The notes beneath the pieces were generated by a model. It searched no databases. It saw only the letters and a list, made by a program, of their open reading frames with translations, and was not told the DNA's origin. Below are positions 24,991 to 34,369 of a stretch of 64,000 bases of DNA, piece after piece. The position numbers and the translations under genes are program-made. The DNA lies in NCBI RefSeq assembly GCF_004683965.1, contig NZ_CP038436.1, forward strand, positions 496,001 through 560,000, read 5' to 3'. The stretch is from Nocardioides seonyuensis. Its GTDB lineage: Bacteria; Actinomycetota; Actinomycetes; Propionibacteriales; Nocardioidaceae. Numbering within the stretch: the first letter of the stretch is position 1; the number at the start of each line of letters is the position of its first letter.

Positions 24991-27900
24991 TCAGGCGCGG
25001 GCGACCTCCACGGACACCTCGGCACCGTCGGCGTACGACACCGTGGTCGCCAAGGTCTCCTCGACGACCAGCGGCTCGTGCGTGCGGGCGGCTGCCAGGA
25101 CGTCGGCGGGCCCCGTCACCGTGAGGGCGATCCGGTCCGAGACCTGGAGCCCGGCGTCCTTGCGGGCCTGCTGCACCGCGCGGACGAGGTCGCGGGCCGT
25201 GCCCTCGGCCTCGAGCTCGGGCGTGACCACGGTGTCGAGCACGACGAAACCGCCGCCGGGCAGGACCCCGGTCGCGGTGCCGCTGTCGCTGCCCGCGGCC
25301 ACCGTCTCCAGCGTGTACTCGCCCTCGACCAGGGCCAGGCCTCCGGCGACGACCGTGCCGTCGTCGGCCACGGACCAGTCGCCGGACTTCGAGCCCTTGA
25401 TGGCGGTCTGGACGTCCTTGCCGAGGCGGGGGCCGGCGGCGCGCGCGTTGACGGTCAACCGCTGCGAGACGCCGTACGACGCCGCCTCGGGCGCGTCGGT
25501 GGCGAGCAGGTCGACGGCCTTGACGTTGAGCTCGTCGGCGACGAGCGACTCGAAGCCGGTGAGGTCGGTGTCGGAGACGACGGTCAGCCGGGCCAGCGGG
25601 AGTCGGGTCCGGAGGCTGGCGGCCTTGCGCAGCGCCGAGCCGGCCGAGCAGACCTCGCGCACGGTGTCCATCGCAGCCACCAGTGCGTCGTCGGCGGGAA
25701 GCGCCTCGGCGTCGGGCCAGTCGGTCAGGTGCACCGAACGGCCGCCGGTCAGGCCGCGCCAGACCTCCTCGGTGGTCAGCGGCATCAGCGGGGCGGTGAC
25801 CCGGCAGACCAACTCGAGCACGGTGTAGAGCGTGTCGAAGGCGTCGGTGTCCTCGCTCCAGAAGCGGTCGCGGGAGCGACGGATGTACCAGTTGGTCAGC
25901 ACGTCGAGGAACGACCGTGTCGAGTCGCAGGCGTTCGCGACCTCGTAGTTGTCGAGCTGGTGGGTCATCGTCGAGACGTAGTCGCGCAGCTTGGCCAGGA
26001 CGTAGCGGTCCATCGGGTTCGACACCGCGTCGCTGCGGTCGAGGACGCTCGTGGCGTCGTGGCCCCCGCCGTCGCCGGCGGCGTTGGCGTAGAGGCTGAA
26101 GAAGTACCAGCTGTTCCACAGCGGGATCAGGACCTGGCGCACCGAGTCGCGGATGCCCTGCTCGGTGACGATCAGGTTGCCGCCGCGCAGGATGGGGCTC
26201 GACATGAGGAACCAGCGCATCGCGTCGGCACCGTCGCGGTCGAAGACCTCGCGCACGTCGGGGTAGTTGCGCAGCGACTTCGACATCTTCTGGCCGTCGC
26301 TGCCCAGCACGATCCCGTGGCTCACGCAGGTGGAGAAGGCCGGCTTGTCGAAGATCGCGCCCGCCAGCACGTGCATCGTGTAGAACCAGCCGCGCGTCTG
26401 GCCGATGTACTCGACGATGAAGTCGCCGGGGAAGTGCCCGTCGAACCAGTCGGCGTTCTCGAACGGGTAGTGCACCTGGGCGAAGCTCATCGAGCCCGAG
26501 TCGAACCACACGTCGAGCACGTCGGTGACCCGGCGCATCGTGGACTTCCCGGTCGGGTCGTCAGGGTTGGGCCGGGTCAGCTCGTCGACGAACGGCCGGT
26601 GCAGGTCGGGGGCGCCCGTCGGGTCGGACGGGTCGACGGGGATCCGGCCGAAGTCGCGCTCGAGCTCTTCGAAGGACCCGTAGACGTCGATCCGGGGGTA
26701 CGCCGGGTCGTCGGACTTCCACACCGGCACCGGGGAGCCCCAGAAGCGGTTGCGGGTGATCGACCAGTCGCGAGCGTTCTCCAGCCACTTGCCGAACGAG
26801 CCGTGCTGGATGTGGTCGGGCACCCAGCGGATGTCCTCGTTGAGGGCCAGCAGCCGCTCCTTGACCGCCGTCACCTCGACGAACCAGGACGAGACGCCCT
26901 TGTAGATCAGGGGCTCGCGGCAGCGCCAGCAGTGTGGGTAGGAGTGGTCGTAGGTCTCGCGACGCAGGAGGACGGTGCCCGGCGTCACCGAGCCACCCGC
27001 CTCGCCACGCGTGGCGGCCTTGAGGTGGTCGATGATGTGGAGGTTGGCGTCGAAGACGAGCATCCCCTCGTACTCCCCGACCGGGTGGGTGAAGCGGCCG
27101 TCCTTGCCGACCGGCATGACCGGCTCGATGCCCTCGCGGTCGGTGACGACCTTGTCGTCCTCACCGAAGGCGCCGGCGGTGTGCACGAGCCCGGTGCCGT
27201 CGGTGGTGGTGACGAACTCGGCGGGCACCAGGCGGAAGGCGTTGTCGTGGCCGAGGTAGTAGGAGAACGGCGGGGTGTAGCCGCGCCCGACCAGATCGGC
27301 ACCCGTGTAGCGACCCACGATCGTCGGCTCGTCGCTGTCGGGGTAGAGCTCCTTCTTGTACGACGCCACGCGCGGCTCGGCGAGCAGGTAGCGGGCGGTC
27401 GCGTCGGTGCCGGGCACCGCGGCCTCCACGACGACGTACGGGATCTCCTCCCCCACCATGACCGCGAGGTTGGAGGGCAGCGTCCAGGGCGTGGTCGTCC
27501 ACACCAGGGCGAGCGCGCCGTCGAGGTCGTCGCCGCGGTCCTCGAGGCGGACGCCGACGGTGACCGCGGGGTCCTGGCGCACCTTGTAGACGTCGTCGTC
27601 CATGCGGAGCTCGTGGTTGGAGAGCGGGGTCTCGTCGTTCCAGCAGTAGGGCAGCACCCGGAAGCCCTCGTAGACGAGGCCCTTCTCGTGGAGCTGCTTG
27701 AACGCCCACATGACCGACTCCATGAACTCGGGGTTCATGGTCTTGTAGTCGTGGTCGAAGTCGACCCAGCGCGCCTGGCGGGTCACGTAGTCACGCCACT
27801 CGCCGGTGTACTTCAGCACCGACTCGCGGCAGGCGGCGTTGAACTTCTCGATGCCCAGGTCGTGGATCTCGTCGGTCGTCTTGAGGCCGAGCTGGCGCAT

Positions 27901-28221
27901 GGCCTCGAGCTCGGCCGGCAGGCCGTGGGTGTCCCAGCCGAAGCGCCGCTCGACGCGCTTGCCGCGCATCGTCTGGTAGCGCGGCACCAGGTCCTTGACG
28001 TAGCCGGTCAGCAGGTGGCCGTAGTGCGGCAGCCCGTTGGCGAAGGGCGGGCCGTCGTAGAAGACGAACTCGCCGTCACGGTCGGCGTCGCGCTGCTCGA
28101 CGCTGGCGCGGAAGGTGTCGTCGTCCTCCCAGTAGGCCAGCACGGCCTCCTCGAGCGCGGGGAACTTCGGCGCGCTCGGCACGGTCGTGGCGTCGGTGTG
28201 GGTGACCTTGGGGTAAGTCAT
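24991..28221 (-). CDS. ileS: isoleucyl-tRNA synthetase
   Basis: A 1,076-aa class I aminoacyl-tRNA synthetase charging tRNA-Ile. The HIGH-type motif is HYGH at residues 66-69 ([16 protein letters not shown]), the editing domain contains the GWDTHGLP and [12 protein letters not shown] regions, and KMSKS is at about 645-649 ([14 protein letters not shown]). The anticodon-binding and long C-terminal extension fit the eukaryote-like (type 2) IleRS common in actinobacteria. The start is ATG 28221 ([10 protein letters not shown]). A T-box element lies in its leader, so it should respond to uncharged tRNA-Ile. It converges with paralogue B with only 12 bp between stops. Confidence 0.96.
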   Translation of the reverse strand: MTYPKVTHTDATTVPSAPKFPALEEAVLAYWEDDDTFRASVEQRDADRDGEFVFYDGPPFANGLPHYGHLLTGYVKDLVPRYQTMRGKRVERRFGWDTHGLPAELEAMRQLGLKTTDEIHDLGIEKFNAACRESVLKYTGEWRDYVTRQARWVDFDHDYKTMNPEFMESVMWAFKQLHEKGLVYEGFRVLPYCWNDETPLSNHELRMDDDVYKVRQDPAVTVGVRLEDRGDDLDGALALVWTTTPWTLPSNLAVMVGEEIPYVVVEAAVPGTDATARYLLAEPRVASYKKELYPDSDEPTIVGRYTGADLVGRGYTPPFSYYLGHDNAFRLVPAEFVTTTDGTGLVHTAGAFGEDDKVVTDREGIEPVMPVGKDGRFTHPVGEYEGMLVFDANLHIIDHLKAATRGEAGGSVTPGTVLLRRETYDHSYPHCWRCREPLIYKGVSSWFVEVTAVKERLLALNEDIRWVPDHIQHGSFGKWLENARDWSITRNRFWGSPVPVWKSDDPAYPRIDVYGSFEELERDFGRIPVDPSDPTGAPDLHRPFVDELTRPNPDDPTGKSTMRRVTDVLDVWFDSGSMSFAQVHYPFENADWFDGHFPGDFIVEYIGQTRGWFYTMHVLAGAIFDKPAFSTCVSHGIVLGSDGQKMSKSLRNYPDVREVFDRDGADAMRWFLMSSPILRGGNLIVTEQGIRDSVRQVLIPLWNSWYFFSLYANAAGDGGGHDATSVLDRSDAVSNPMDRYVLAKLRDYVSTMTHQLDNYEVANACDSTRSFLDVLTNWYIRRSRDRFWSEDTDAFDTLYTVLELVCRVTAPLMPLTTEEVWRGLTGGRSVHLTDWPDAEALPADDALVAAMDTVREVCSAGSALRKAASLRTRLPLARLTVVSDTDLTGFESLVADELNVKAVDLLATDAPEAASYGVSQRLTVNARAAGPRLGKDVQTAIKGSKSGDWSVADDGTVVAGGLALVEGEYTLETVAAGSDSGTATGVLPGGGFVVLDTVVTPELEAEGTARDLVRAVQQARKDAGLQVSDRIALTVTGPADVLAAARTHEPLVVEETLATTVSYADGAEVSVEVARA

Positions 28222-28236
28222 GGGGCTCTCGCTTCT

Positions 28237-28280
28237 CTCGTTGGTTGAGGAAGGACGAAGTCCTGTCTCGAAACCACGAG
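28237..28280. repeat. REP-like hairpin in the ileS leader
   Basis: Outer arms CTCGTTGGTT (28237-28246) and AACCACGAG (28272-28280) and inner arms AGGAC (28252-28256) and GTCCT (28260-28264) form a long hairpin 16-59 nt upstream of the ileS ATG. The wording TGGTTGAGGA ... TCTCGAAACCAC resembles a small palindromic repeat I remember as widely dispersed in Nocardioides and Arthrobacter genomes. No second copy is visible in this window. Confidence 0.6.
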
Positions 28281-28289
28281 GACGATCGG

Positions 28290-28450
28290 GAGACCGCGGT
28301 ACCACCTCGCTTGCCCCTGGTCCGCTGGTCAGGAGCCACTCAACTCGGCTGTGTCGGGCCGTACCCGTCCGGTTCTAGTGAGGTGCCGGCCGGATCGCCG
28401 TACCCGTTCTTCCGAAGGCTCGCCGCTGATGACGGCTCGGACGCCTGTGA
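28290..28450 (-). promoter_or_regulatory. ileS T-box riboswitch
   Basis: On the minus strand the conserved T-box AGGTGGTACCGCGGT occupies 28307-28293, matching the bacterial consensus whose UGGN bulge pairs with uncharged tRNA. Upstream, GCCGT and ACGGC form the base of a specifier stem that presents ATC (28430-28428), an isoleucine codon, in its loop, followed by a purine. This short stem I is typical of actinobacterial ileS T-boxes, which are thought to act on translation initiation. The core lies 70-230 nt upstream of the ileS start. Strong motif match; the exact secondary structure is by eye. Confidence 0.88.
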
Positions 28451-28510
28451 CGATCGTACGGCGTCGGCTCGCCGCGGTGCCAATCAGTTCGGACTCCTCG
28501 ACCGAGGTGG

Positions 28511-29611
28511 TCAGCCCTTGCGGCGGGCGACGAAGGTCTCCCAGCTGGAGCACGAGGGGGTGCCGTAGAAGAAAGACCCGCGCACGACGTTGCTCCGGAC
28601 CGTCATCAGCTCGGCACCGAGCCACTTCACTCCGAGCTGGGCCACCCGGGCGGTCGCGCCGTTCCTGGGCAGGTGGATCTCCACCGGGTAGGTCGCCTTC
28701 GTGACGTTGGAGCCCTCGCACAGCACGGAGGTCGTCCTCAGTCGCACCACGTTGTTGTCCTCGCTCACGCGGAAGCGGAGGGTGCCCTCGCGGTTGGCGT
28801 AGCGGCCCGGCAGCGGACGCTGTGCCTCGACCTGACGGGCGAAGACCTCCCAGGACGTGTCGAAGGAGTCGCTCCCGAGATCGTCGCGGGCCGTGACGGC
28901 CAGCTCGGTGTCGGCGACCCCGCGGGCGGAGATCCTGGCCACCACCGGACGACTCTGGTTGGCACCGAGCGGACCCACGGCGAGGTCCTTCATCCGCACC
29001 CCGGGCCCACTCCCGGCGATGGAGACCGCGCTCGTCCCGCGCACGTGGGAGGTGACCCGCACCAGCACCGGGGTGGTGCGGCCCGCGGCGACCCGGACGA
29101 CGTGCGCAGGCCGCGCCTCCGCACCTGCGAGGTGGGAGTAGGGCGCCATCGACCCGACCAGCTGGTCACTGACGGTATTGCCGGTCCAGATGTGGACCTT
29201 GAGGCAGGTGGGCTCGGGGGCGGGTGTCTCCGGGAAGTAGCCCGGCTCGATGTAGCGCTCGATTGAAACGGTGTTGTCGGCCGCCACCGTGGCCGCCTGC
29301 TCGGTGATGGTCAGCAGCGGCTCGCAGCCGGCGGGCCACTGGCGACCCGGGGTCCACGTGATCCCCACGGTCTCGCCGGGAGGCACAGCCCCGCCGAGCG
29401 TGGCCGTCGCACGCCAGACGTTGTCCAGGGTGTTCGTGGTCAAGGTCCCCTTGACGAGGGTGCGCCACGGCACGGCGACGGCGGGCATGCCCACGTCGTG
29501 CGTCGACGCGACGCCCTCCGCACCCACGACCACCGGCTCGGCATGGGCGCCCCCGACCGGGACCAGCGCCGCAGCAGCCACCAACGACATCACGATTCCC
29601 CGCATGCGCAT
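28511..29611 (-). CDS. secreted protein of unknown function (366 aa)
   Basis: Signal peptide MRMRGIVMSLVAAAALVPVG cleaved near AHA. The mature ~340 residues are beta-rich with several Cys (GCEPLLTIT, PTCLKVHIW, SVLCEGSNV, TPSCSSWETF), suggesting disulfides and an extracellular location. There are two similar-looking halves of sandwich-type strands but no motif I recognise. Its stop is just upstream of the ileS T-box, so it precedes ileS on the same strand with its own transcription unit. The upstream gap to the DinB gene carries the second dispersed palindrome. Confidence 0.75.
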   Translation of the reverse strand: MRMRGIVMSLVAAAALVPVGGAHAEPVVVGAEGVASTHDVGMPAVAVPWRTLVKGTLTTNTLDNVWRATATLGGAVPPGETVGITWTPGRQWPAGCEPLLTITEQAATVAADNTVSIERYIEPGYFPETPAPEPTCLKVHIWTGNTVSDQLVGSMAPYSHLAGAEARPAHVVRVAAGRTTPVLVRVTSHVRGTSAVSIAGSGPGVRMKDLAVGPLGANQSRPVVARISARGVADTELAVTARDDLGSDSFDTSWEVFARQVEAQRPLPGRYANREGTLRFRVSEDNNVVRLRTTSVLCEGSNVTKATYPVEIHLPRNGATARVAQLGVKWLGAELMTVRSNVVRGSFFYGTPSCSSWETFVARRKG

Positions 29612-29643
29612 GGCGGGAAGGTACCAGCGCGGACCCGCCCCGG

Positions 29644-29690
29644 GACGTCATACGGATGGATGTCACGGGTCGACCGAATGCATGACGTTG
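29644..29690. repeat. intergenic palindrome, copy 2 of 3 (GACGTCATACG family)
   Basis: Left arm GACGTCATACGGATG (29644-29658) and right arm CGAATGCATGACGTTG (29675-29690) are imperfect inverted copies sharing the ACGTCAT core. The right edge is 16 bp from the DinB-family ATG at 29706. Same arm consensus as copies at 2264 and 48628; located between divergent genes. Confidence 0.7.
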
Positions 29691-29705
29691 CGACAGGGTG
29701 GGCGC

Positions 29706-30245
29706 ATGAACCATCACGGCATGTGGCTGCCCACCGACCAGGACCCGCGGATGTCGGGCGGCCCCACCAGGGGCGAGCGCGAGTGCCTGGTGGACTACCT
29801 CGAGCACTACCGGACGACGCTCCGGCTCAAGTGCGACGGTCTTGGCCCCGAGCAGCTCGGGACCCGCTCCGTCCCGCCCTCCAACATCTCCCTGCTCGGC
29901 CTGGTGCGCCACATGGCGCGCGTCGAGCACCACTGGTTCCGCCGGGTCATCGTGGGCGACCTCGACCTGCCGAGGCTCTTCCAGGGCGACGACGAGGACG
30001 CCGGCTTCAACTGGTCCGGCGAGCCCGACGAGGCGCTCGTCGCGGATGCGTGGGGACTGTGGGAGGCCGAGGTCGCTCACGCCCGCGAGGTGCTCGACCG
30101 CACCGACCTCGACACGCTCGTGGAGGTGCACGGCTCTCCCACCGAGGTGCGCGACCTCGTCGTCCACATGATCGAGGAGTACGCCCGCCACTGCGGGCAT
30201 GCCGACCTGGTGCGCGAGGTGCTCGACGGCCGGACGGGCCAGTGA
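29706..30245 (+). CDS. DinB/DUF664-family protein
   Basis: A 179-aa four-helix-bundle protein of the DinB_2/DUF664 group. Metal-type His residues lie in ISLLGLVRHMARVEHHWFRR and in VRDLVVHMIEEYARHCGHAD, the characteristic positions for a thiol-dependent transferase-like metal site (mycothiol-linked in some actinobacterial members). The start is ATG 29706 (MNHHGMWLPTDQ). An AraC regulator and a VOC protein follow within 500 bp on the same strand. Function of this member unknown. Confidence 0.82.
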   Translation: MNHHGMWLPTDQDPRMSGGPTRGERECLVDYLEHYRTTLRLKCDGLGPEQLGTRSVPPSNISLLGLVRHMARVEHHWFRRVIVGDLDLPRLFQGDDEDAGFNWSGEPDEALVADAWGLWEAEVAHAREVLDRTDLDTLVEVHGSPTEVRDLVVHMIEEYARHCGHADLVREVLDGRTGQ

Positions 30246-30280
30246 CCGGGACGTGCTGGTGACCGAGACAGGCGGGTGAC

Positions 30281-30673
30281 GTGGACCGCGACGACCTCGT
30301 CCGGCTCAGGCGGGCCCGCGACCGGATGGACCGTGACTACGCCGAGCCGCTCGACGTACCGCTGCTGGCCCGGGAGGCGCACATGTCGGTCGGGCACTTC
30401 CAGCGCTCGTTCAAGCAGGCCTACGGCGAGACGCCGTACAACCACCTGATGACGCGGCGGATCGAGCGGGCGATGGCGCTGTTCCGCAACACCGACCTGT
30501 CGGTCACCGACGTGTGCATGGAGGTGGGGTGCACGTCCCTCGGCTCATTCAGCTCGCGCTTCACCGAGCTGGTGGGCGAGACACCGAGTGCCTACCGGGC
30601 GCGCCCGCACGACGAGGTGGCCGGCGTCCCGGGTTGCGTCGTCAAGCAGGCCACCCGCCCCCGCCGCCGATGA
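30281..30673 (+). CDS. AraC-family transcriptional regulator (HTH domain only)
   Basis: A 130-aa protein consisting essentially of the two-HTH AraC domain: LDVPLLAREAHMSVGHFQRS FKQAYGETPYNHLMTRRIER and the second HTH in LSVTDVCMEVGCTSLGSFSS RFTELVGETPSAYR. No ligand-binding domain is present. GTG 30281 is used, 35 bp after the DinB gene. Such short AraC proteins next to a VOC gene are common in actinobacteria; it probably controls the neighbouring VOC and DinB genes. Confidence 0.88.
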   Translation: MDRDDLVRLRRARDRMDRDYAEPLDVPLLAREAHMSVGHFQRSFKQAYGETPYNHLMTRRIERAMALFRNTDLSVTDVCMEVGCTSLGSFSSRFTELVGETPSAYRARPHDEVAGVPGCVVKQATRPRRR

Positions 30674-30736
30674 GGGGCCACAGCTGGTCAGGATCGGAGA
30701 AGCACGACCACCCCGTGCACTCCTAGCGTGGTCGTC

Positions 30737-31183
30737 ATGAACGCAACCAAGTCACTCACCCTCATCAACTCCTTCGTCCGCACCACCGACCCCGACGCCT
30801 CGTTGGCCTTCTACCGCGACGTGCTCGGGATGACCGTCAACAAGGACGTGCGCAACGGTGACTTCCGCTGGGTCACGCTGAGCACGCCGACGCAGCCCGA
30901 GCTCGAGGTCTGCCTCGAGCAGATCGGCCAGGGCGCCGACTGGATGAGCGACGACGACGTCGAGTCGATGAAGGACCTTCTCGCCAAGGGCCTGCTGAAC
31001 AGCCTGGTCTTCCAGGTCGATGACGTCGACGCGCTCTTCGAGCACGTCCGCGCGTCCGGTGCCGAGGTCATGCAGGAGCCGGCCGACCAGTTCTACGGCG
31101 TCCGCGACTGCGCCTTCCGAGACCCGATGGGCAACATGGTCCGCTTCAACTCGCCGCTCGCCGACGGCGCGGGCCAGGGCTGA
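30737..31183 (+). CDS. VOC/glyoxalase-family protein
   Basis: A 148-aa vicinal-oxygen-chelate protein: two beta-alpha-beta-beta-beta halves, INSFVRTTDPDASLAFYRDV LGM at the start and LVFQVDDVDALFEHVRASGA ... FYGVRDCAFRDPMGNMVRFN at the end. The metal-site pattern is incomplete, so glyoxalase activity is not assured; resistance-type or dioxygenase-like functions are possible. ATG 30737, 63 bp after the AraC gene. A GC-rich hairpin follows the stop. Confidence 0.85.
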   Translation: MNATKSLTLINSFVRTTDPDASLAFYRDVLGMTVNKDVRNGDFRWVTLSTPTQPELEVCLEQIGQGADWMSDDDVESMKDLLAKGLLNSLVFQVDDVDALFEHVRASGAEVMQEPADQFYGVRDCAFRDPMGNMVRFNSPLADGAGQG

Positions 31184-31190
31184 GACGTGT

Positions 31191-31222
31191 GCCGTCCCGG
31201 CTGGCCGCCCGGCTGGGACGGC
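31191..31222 (+). terminator. stem-loop after the VOC gene
   Basis: GCCGTCCC (31191-31198) and GGGACGGC (31215-31222) are perfect complements around a 16-nt GC-rich loop, 7 nt past the stop. No U-tract. A likely actinobacterial terminator for the DinB-AraC-VOC group. Confidence 0.55.
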
Positions 31223-31268
31223 CGACCCGTCCTTGTACGACACGCCTCGACGCGGTTGTCTTGGCCGG

Positions 31269-32294
31269 GTGACCCTCCTCCCGTGGCGCCGATCCCCGAT
31301 CGCGATGGCGACCGGCGCGTCGCTCGCCCTTCTCACCGCCGTCGTCCCCGTCGAGGCCTCGGCGCCGGACTGGCGGCCGCCGCCGGCTCGTGACGACGAC
31401 TCGGTCGTGGTGGGCGACGGGACAGCCGCGAGCTGCACGTCCGCGGCCGTCGTGCGTGCCGTACGACGCGGGGGCAGGATCCGCTTCGCGTGCGGGCCAG
31501 CCCCGGTGACGATCGTGATGAGGCGCACCGCCGAGGTGCGCAACACCAGCACCCGGGTCGTGATCGACGGGGGCGGGCTGGTCACCCTGTCCGGTGCCGG
31601 CAAGCGCCGCATCCTGCGCCAGGACACCTGCGACAGGTCGCTCGTGTGGACCACCAGCCACTGCAACGACCAGGCCACACCCAGGCTGGTCGTCAAGAAC
31701 CTCACCCTGCGCGACGGGAAGGTCTCCTCGGGCGACCTCGAGGACGGCAGCGGCGGCGCGATCTACGCGCGGGGCGGGCGGTTGCGCATCGTCGGCACCC
31801 GGTTCGTCGACAACCGCTGCACCCGCACCGGACCCGACACAGGCGGCGCCGCAGTGCGAGTCCTCGACCAGCACCGCGATCGCCCGGTGGTGGTCCGGCG
31901 CAGCGAGTTCGTCGACGGCGTCTGCAGCAACGGCGGCGCCCTGTCGTCCATCGGGGTCTCGTGGCGGGTGGTCGACACCACCTTCACCGGCAACCGCGCG
32001 ATCGGGCGGGGCGCCAACCCGGCACGCCCCGGCAGCCCCGGAGGCGGCAGCGGTGGAGCGATCTACGCCGACGGCAACGACTTCACGATCGAGCTCGACC
32101 GCGTCCGGATGGAGGACAACCGGGCGCGCGAGGGCGGTGGAGCGATCTTCTTCGTCAGCAACGACCGCACCGGCACGCTCTCCATCGAGTCCTCGGTGCT
32201 GCGCCGCAACCCCAGCCTCGGATTCGAGAACTGGCCGGGCATCTTCTTCCTCGGCAAGGGTCGCCCGCGCCTGGTGGACTCCGTGGTCCGCTGA
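31269..32294 (+). CDS. secreted right-handed parallel beta-helix protein
   Basis: A 341-aa exported protein. Signal region VTLLPWRRSPIAMATGASLA LLTAVVPVEA, then a repetitive beta-helix typical of pectate-lyase-like/polymorphic outer-membrane-type folds: RVVIDGGGLVTLSGAG, LVVKNLTLRDGKVS, GSGGAIYARGGRLRIVGTRF VDNRC, GGALSSIGVSWRVVDTTFTG and GGGAIFFVSNDRTGTLSIES. The GGAIY/GGAL turns recur every ~25-50 residues. GTG 31269 is used; the internal ATG at 31305 would still leave a partial signal. Substrate or function unknown. Confidence 0.8.
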   Translation: MTLLPWRRSPIAMATGASLALLTAVVPVEASAPDWRPPPARDDDSVVVGDGTAASCTSAAVVRAVRRGGRIRFACGPAPVTIVMRRTAEVRNTSTRVVIDGGGLVTLSGAGKRRILRQDTCDRSLVWTTSHCNDQATPRLVVKNLTLRDGKVSSGDLEDGSGGAIYARGGRLRIVGTRFVDNRCTRTGPDTGGAAVRVLDQHRDRPVVVRRSEFVDGVCSNGGALSSIGVSWRVVDTTFTGNRAIGRGANPARPGSPGGGSGGAIYADGNDFTIELDRVRMEDNRAREGGGAIFFVSNDRTGTLSIESSVLRRNPSLGFENWPGIFFLGKGRPRLVDSVVR

Positions 32295-32342
32295 CCAGTC
32301 GGTCCCGCGGGGCTTGGCGCCACCTCCGTAGACTCCACCCAC

Positions 32343-33281
32343 GTGACCTCCGACGACGCGCGCACCTCTGCCTGGGGCCATGGCCTCGCCACCCTGACCG
32401 CTGACGGGACCGTCCTCGACGTCTGGTTCCCCTCCCCCGCACTGGGGACCCCCAGTGGCGAGGCACCCGCGTCGCTGACCGCCCTGGAGGGCGAGGACGA
32501 GGCGCGCGGCGTGCGTCGCGAGGTGCGGCTGGTCGAGATCGCCGACCTGCAGGACGCCCCGGCCGACACCCCCGACATGTGGCTGAGACTGCACCTCCTC
32601 TCCAGCCGCCTCGTGCAGCCCCACGCCCTCAACATGGACGGCGTCTTCGGACTCCTCACCAACGTGGTGTGGACCGACGCGGGTCCGTGTGCCGTCGAGG
32701 GCTTCGAGGAGACGCGGGCCCGGCTGCGCGCGACCGGCCGGCAGGTGACCGTGTTCGGGGTCGACAAGTTCCCCCGCATGGTCGACTACGTGCTGCCCAG
32801 CGGCGTGCGGATCGCCGACGCCGACCGGGTCCGGCTCGGGGCCCACCTGGCGGAGGGCACGACCGTGATGCACGAGGGCTTCGTCAACTTCAACGCCGGC
32901 ACCCTCGGAACCTCCATGGTCGAGGGGCGCATCTCCGCCGGCGTCGTCGTCGGAGACGGCTCCGACATAGGCGGCGGCGCCTCGATCATGGGCACGCTGT
33001 CAGGTGGTGGCAAGGAGGTCATCTCGATCGGCCAGCGGTGCCTGCTCGGCGCCAACGCCGGCATCGGGATCGCGCTCGGCGACGACTGCGTCGTCGAGGC
33101 CGGGTGCTACGTCACCGCCGGCACCAAGGTCACCCTCGAGGACGGCTCCGTCGTCAAGGCCCTCGAGCTGTCCGGCGCCAGCAACGTCCTCTTCCGCCGC
33201 AACTCGGTCAGCGGCGCCATCGAGGCGGTGGCCCGCAAGGGCGAGGGCATCGCCCTCAACACCGACCTGCACGCCAACTAG
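32343..33281 (+). CDS. dapD: 2,3,4,5-tetrahydropyridine-2,6-dicarboxylate N-succinyltransferase
   Basis: A 312-aa left-handed beta-helix acyltransferase that succinylates tetrahydrodipicolinate in lysine/DAP synthesis. The hexapeptide-repeat core is clear: [79 protein letters not shown]. The C-terminus ends [25 protein letters not shown], as in actinobacterial DapD. GTG 32343. It complements dapC (35 kb) and dapE (20 kb) in this window. Confidence 0.95.
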   Translation: MTSDDARTSAWGHGLATLTADGTVLDVWFPSPALGTPSGEAPASLTALEGEDEARGVRREVRLVEIADLQDAPADTPDMWLRLHLLSSRLVQPHALNMDGVFGLLTNVVWTDAGPCAVEGFEETRARLRATGRQVTVFGVDKFPRMVDYVLPSGVRIADADRVRLGAHLAEGTTVMHEGFVNFNAGTLGTSMVEGRISAGVVVGDGSDIGGGASIMGTLSGGGKEVISIGQRCLLGANAGIGIALGDDCVVEAGCYVTAGTKVTLEDGSVVKALELSGASNVLFRRNSVSGAIEAVARKGEGIALNTDLHAN

Positions 33282-33284
33282 CAC

Positions 33285-34289
33285 GTGGCCGGACCACCTC
33301 GCGGGGCGCGCGACACCCGCCTGACCCGTCTCGGCAAGGCGGTCGTCGTCGCGCTCGCCGTCCTCGCGACGGTGGCGATCGCCGGCCTGCTCGTCGACCG
33401 CGGCGCCGGTCCCTCGTGGCTCGACCCCACCGGCTGCACCGCCGAGGTGGACGGCCGCGTCGTCGAGCTAAGCCTCGAGCAGGCCGAGAACGCCTCGCTC
33501 ATCACGGCCGTCTCGATCCAGCGCGGCCTGCCCGCCCGTGCAGCGACGATCGCCCTGGCGACTGCCTACCAGGAGTCCAAGGTCCTCAACATCGGGCACG
33601 GCGACCGCGACTCGCTCGGACTCTTCCAACAGCGCCCCTCCCAGGGCTGGGGCACGGAGGAGGAGATCCTCGACCCGGTCTACTCGACCAACGCCTTCTA
33701 CGACGCACTGGTCAAGGTGCCGAACTATCGAGAGCTCGAGATCACAGAGGCCGCGCAGGAGGTGCAGCGCTCCGCCTACCCCGACGCCTACGCCGAGCAC
33801 GAGGAGGATGCGCGCGTCCTCGCCAGCGCCCTCACCGGCAACCACCGCGCAGCCTTCTGGTGCACGACCGACGGTGACGCCGACGAGGCGTCCGACCGCC
33901 TCGACGAGGCCGGACTCGTACGACGAGCCAGCGTCGTACGCTCCGACCTCGAGGCGCGCTTCGGCTCGCTGTCCCTGGGCGGCTTCCAGCCGGGTGGGGT
34001 GTCCTCGGGACACATGGCCGGGTCGGCGCACTACGAGGGCCGCGCGATCGACGTGTTCTTCCGCCCGATCAACGACGTCAACAAGCAGCGAGGGTGGGCG
34101 ATCGCGTCCTACCTCGTCGCGCAGGCCGACCGACTGGCCATCAACACCGTGATCTTCGACGACCGCATCTGGCACGCCGGGTCGCGCTCTGACGACGGGT
34201 GGACGGACTACCGCGTCCCCTCGTCCTCACGCGGAGACCGCAAGATCCTCGAGCACCGCGACCACGTGCACGTGGACGTGGCCGACTGA
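33285..34289 (+). CDS. membrane-anchored protein with M15-like (ARB-07466-like) C-terminal domain
   Basis: A 334-aa protein: N-terminal transmembrane anchor (AVVVALAVLATVAIAGLLV), then a lysozyme/lytic-like region with ATAYQESKVLNIGHGDRDSL GLFQQRPSQGWG, and a C-terminal domain SSGHMAGSAHYEGRAIDVFF ... IIFDDRIWHAG ... HRDHVHVDV that has the spaced His/Asp pattern of D-Ala-D-Ala carboxypeptidase-like M15 relatives. It starts 3 bp after dapD (GTG 33285). A cell-wall role is likely; homologues are sometimes labelled 'heavy metal transporter', which the sequence does not support. Confidence 0.78.
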   Translation: MAGPPRGARDTRLTRLGKAVVVALAVLATVAIAGLLVDRGAGPSWLDPTGCTAEVDGRVVELSLEQAENASLITAVSIQRGLPARAATIALATAYQESKVLNIGHGDRDSLGLFQQRPSQGWGTEEEILDPVYSTNAFYDALVKVPNYRELEITEAAQEVQRSAYPDAYAEHEEDARVLASALTGNHRAAFWCTTDGDADEASDRLDEAGLVRRASVVRSDLEARFGSLSLGGFQPGGVSSGHMAGSAHYEGRAIDVFFRPINDVNKQRGWAIASYLVAQADRLAINTVIFDDRIWHAGSRSDDGWTDYRVPSSSRGDRKILEHRDHVHVDVAD

Positions 34290-34295
34290 CCCTCT

Positions 34296-34347
34296 TGTCA
34301 AGGTTGCTTGACACTCACCCGACTGTCTGATTACCTTGACATGTCAA
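34296..34347 (+). promoter_or_regulatory. promoter and operator of the membrane protein/XRE pair
   Basis: TGTCAAG (34296-34302) and CTTGACA (34307-34313) are inverted around GTTG; the second arm contains a perfect -35 TTGACA (34308-34313). A -10-like TTACCT (34331-34336) follows after 17 nt, and a perfect 12-bp palindrome TTGACATGTCAA (34336-34347) overlaps the expected start. All are TTGACA/TGTCAA half sites, consistent with autoregulation by the XRE protein encoded two genes on. Confidence 0.6.
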
Positions 34348-34369
34348 AGTTCTTCGACAGGGGGCCCTC

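Noticed and set aside
25078..28248. Very long open frame on the plus strand opposite ileS
   Set aside because: It mirrors the high-GC codon bias of ileS; the translated text has no motifs and is rich in Arg/Gly/Val/Asp, typical of antisense shadows.
28240..28520. tRNA gene near ileS
   Set aside because: The structured segment is a T-box leader plus hairpin; no TTCGA/TTCAA T-loop with matching acceptor arms was found there or elsewhere in the window.
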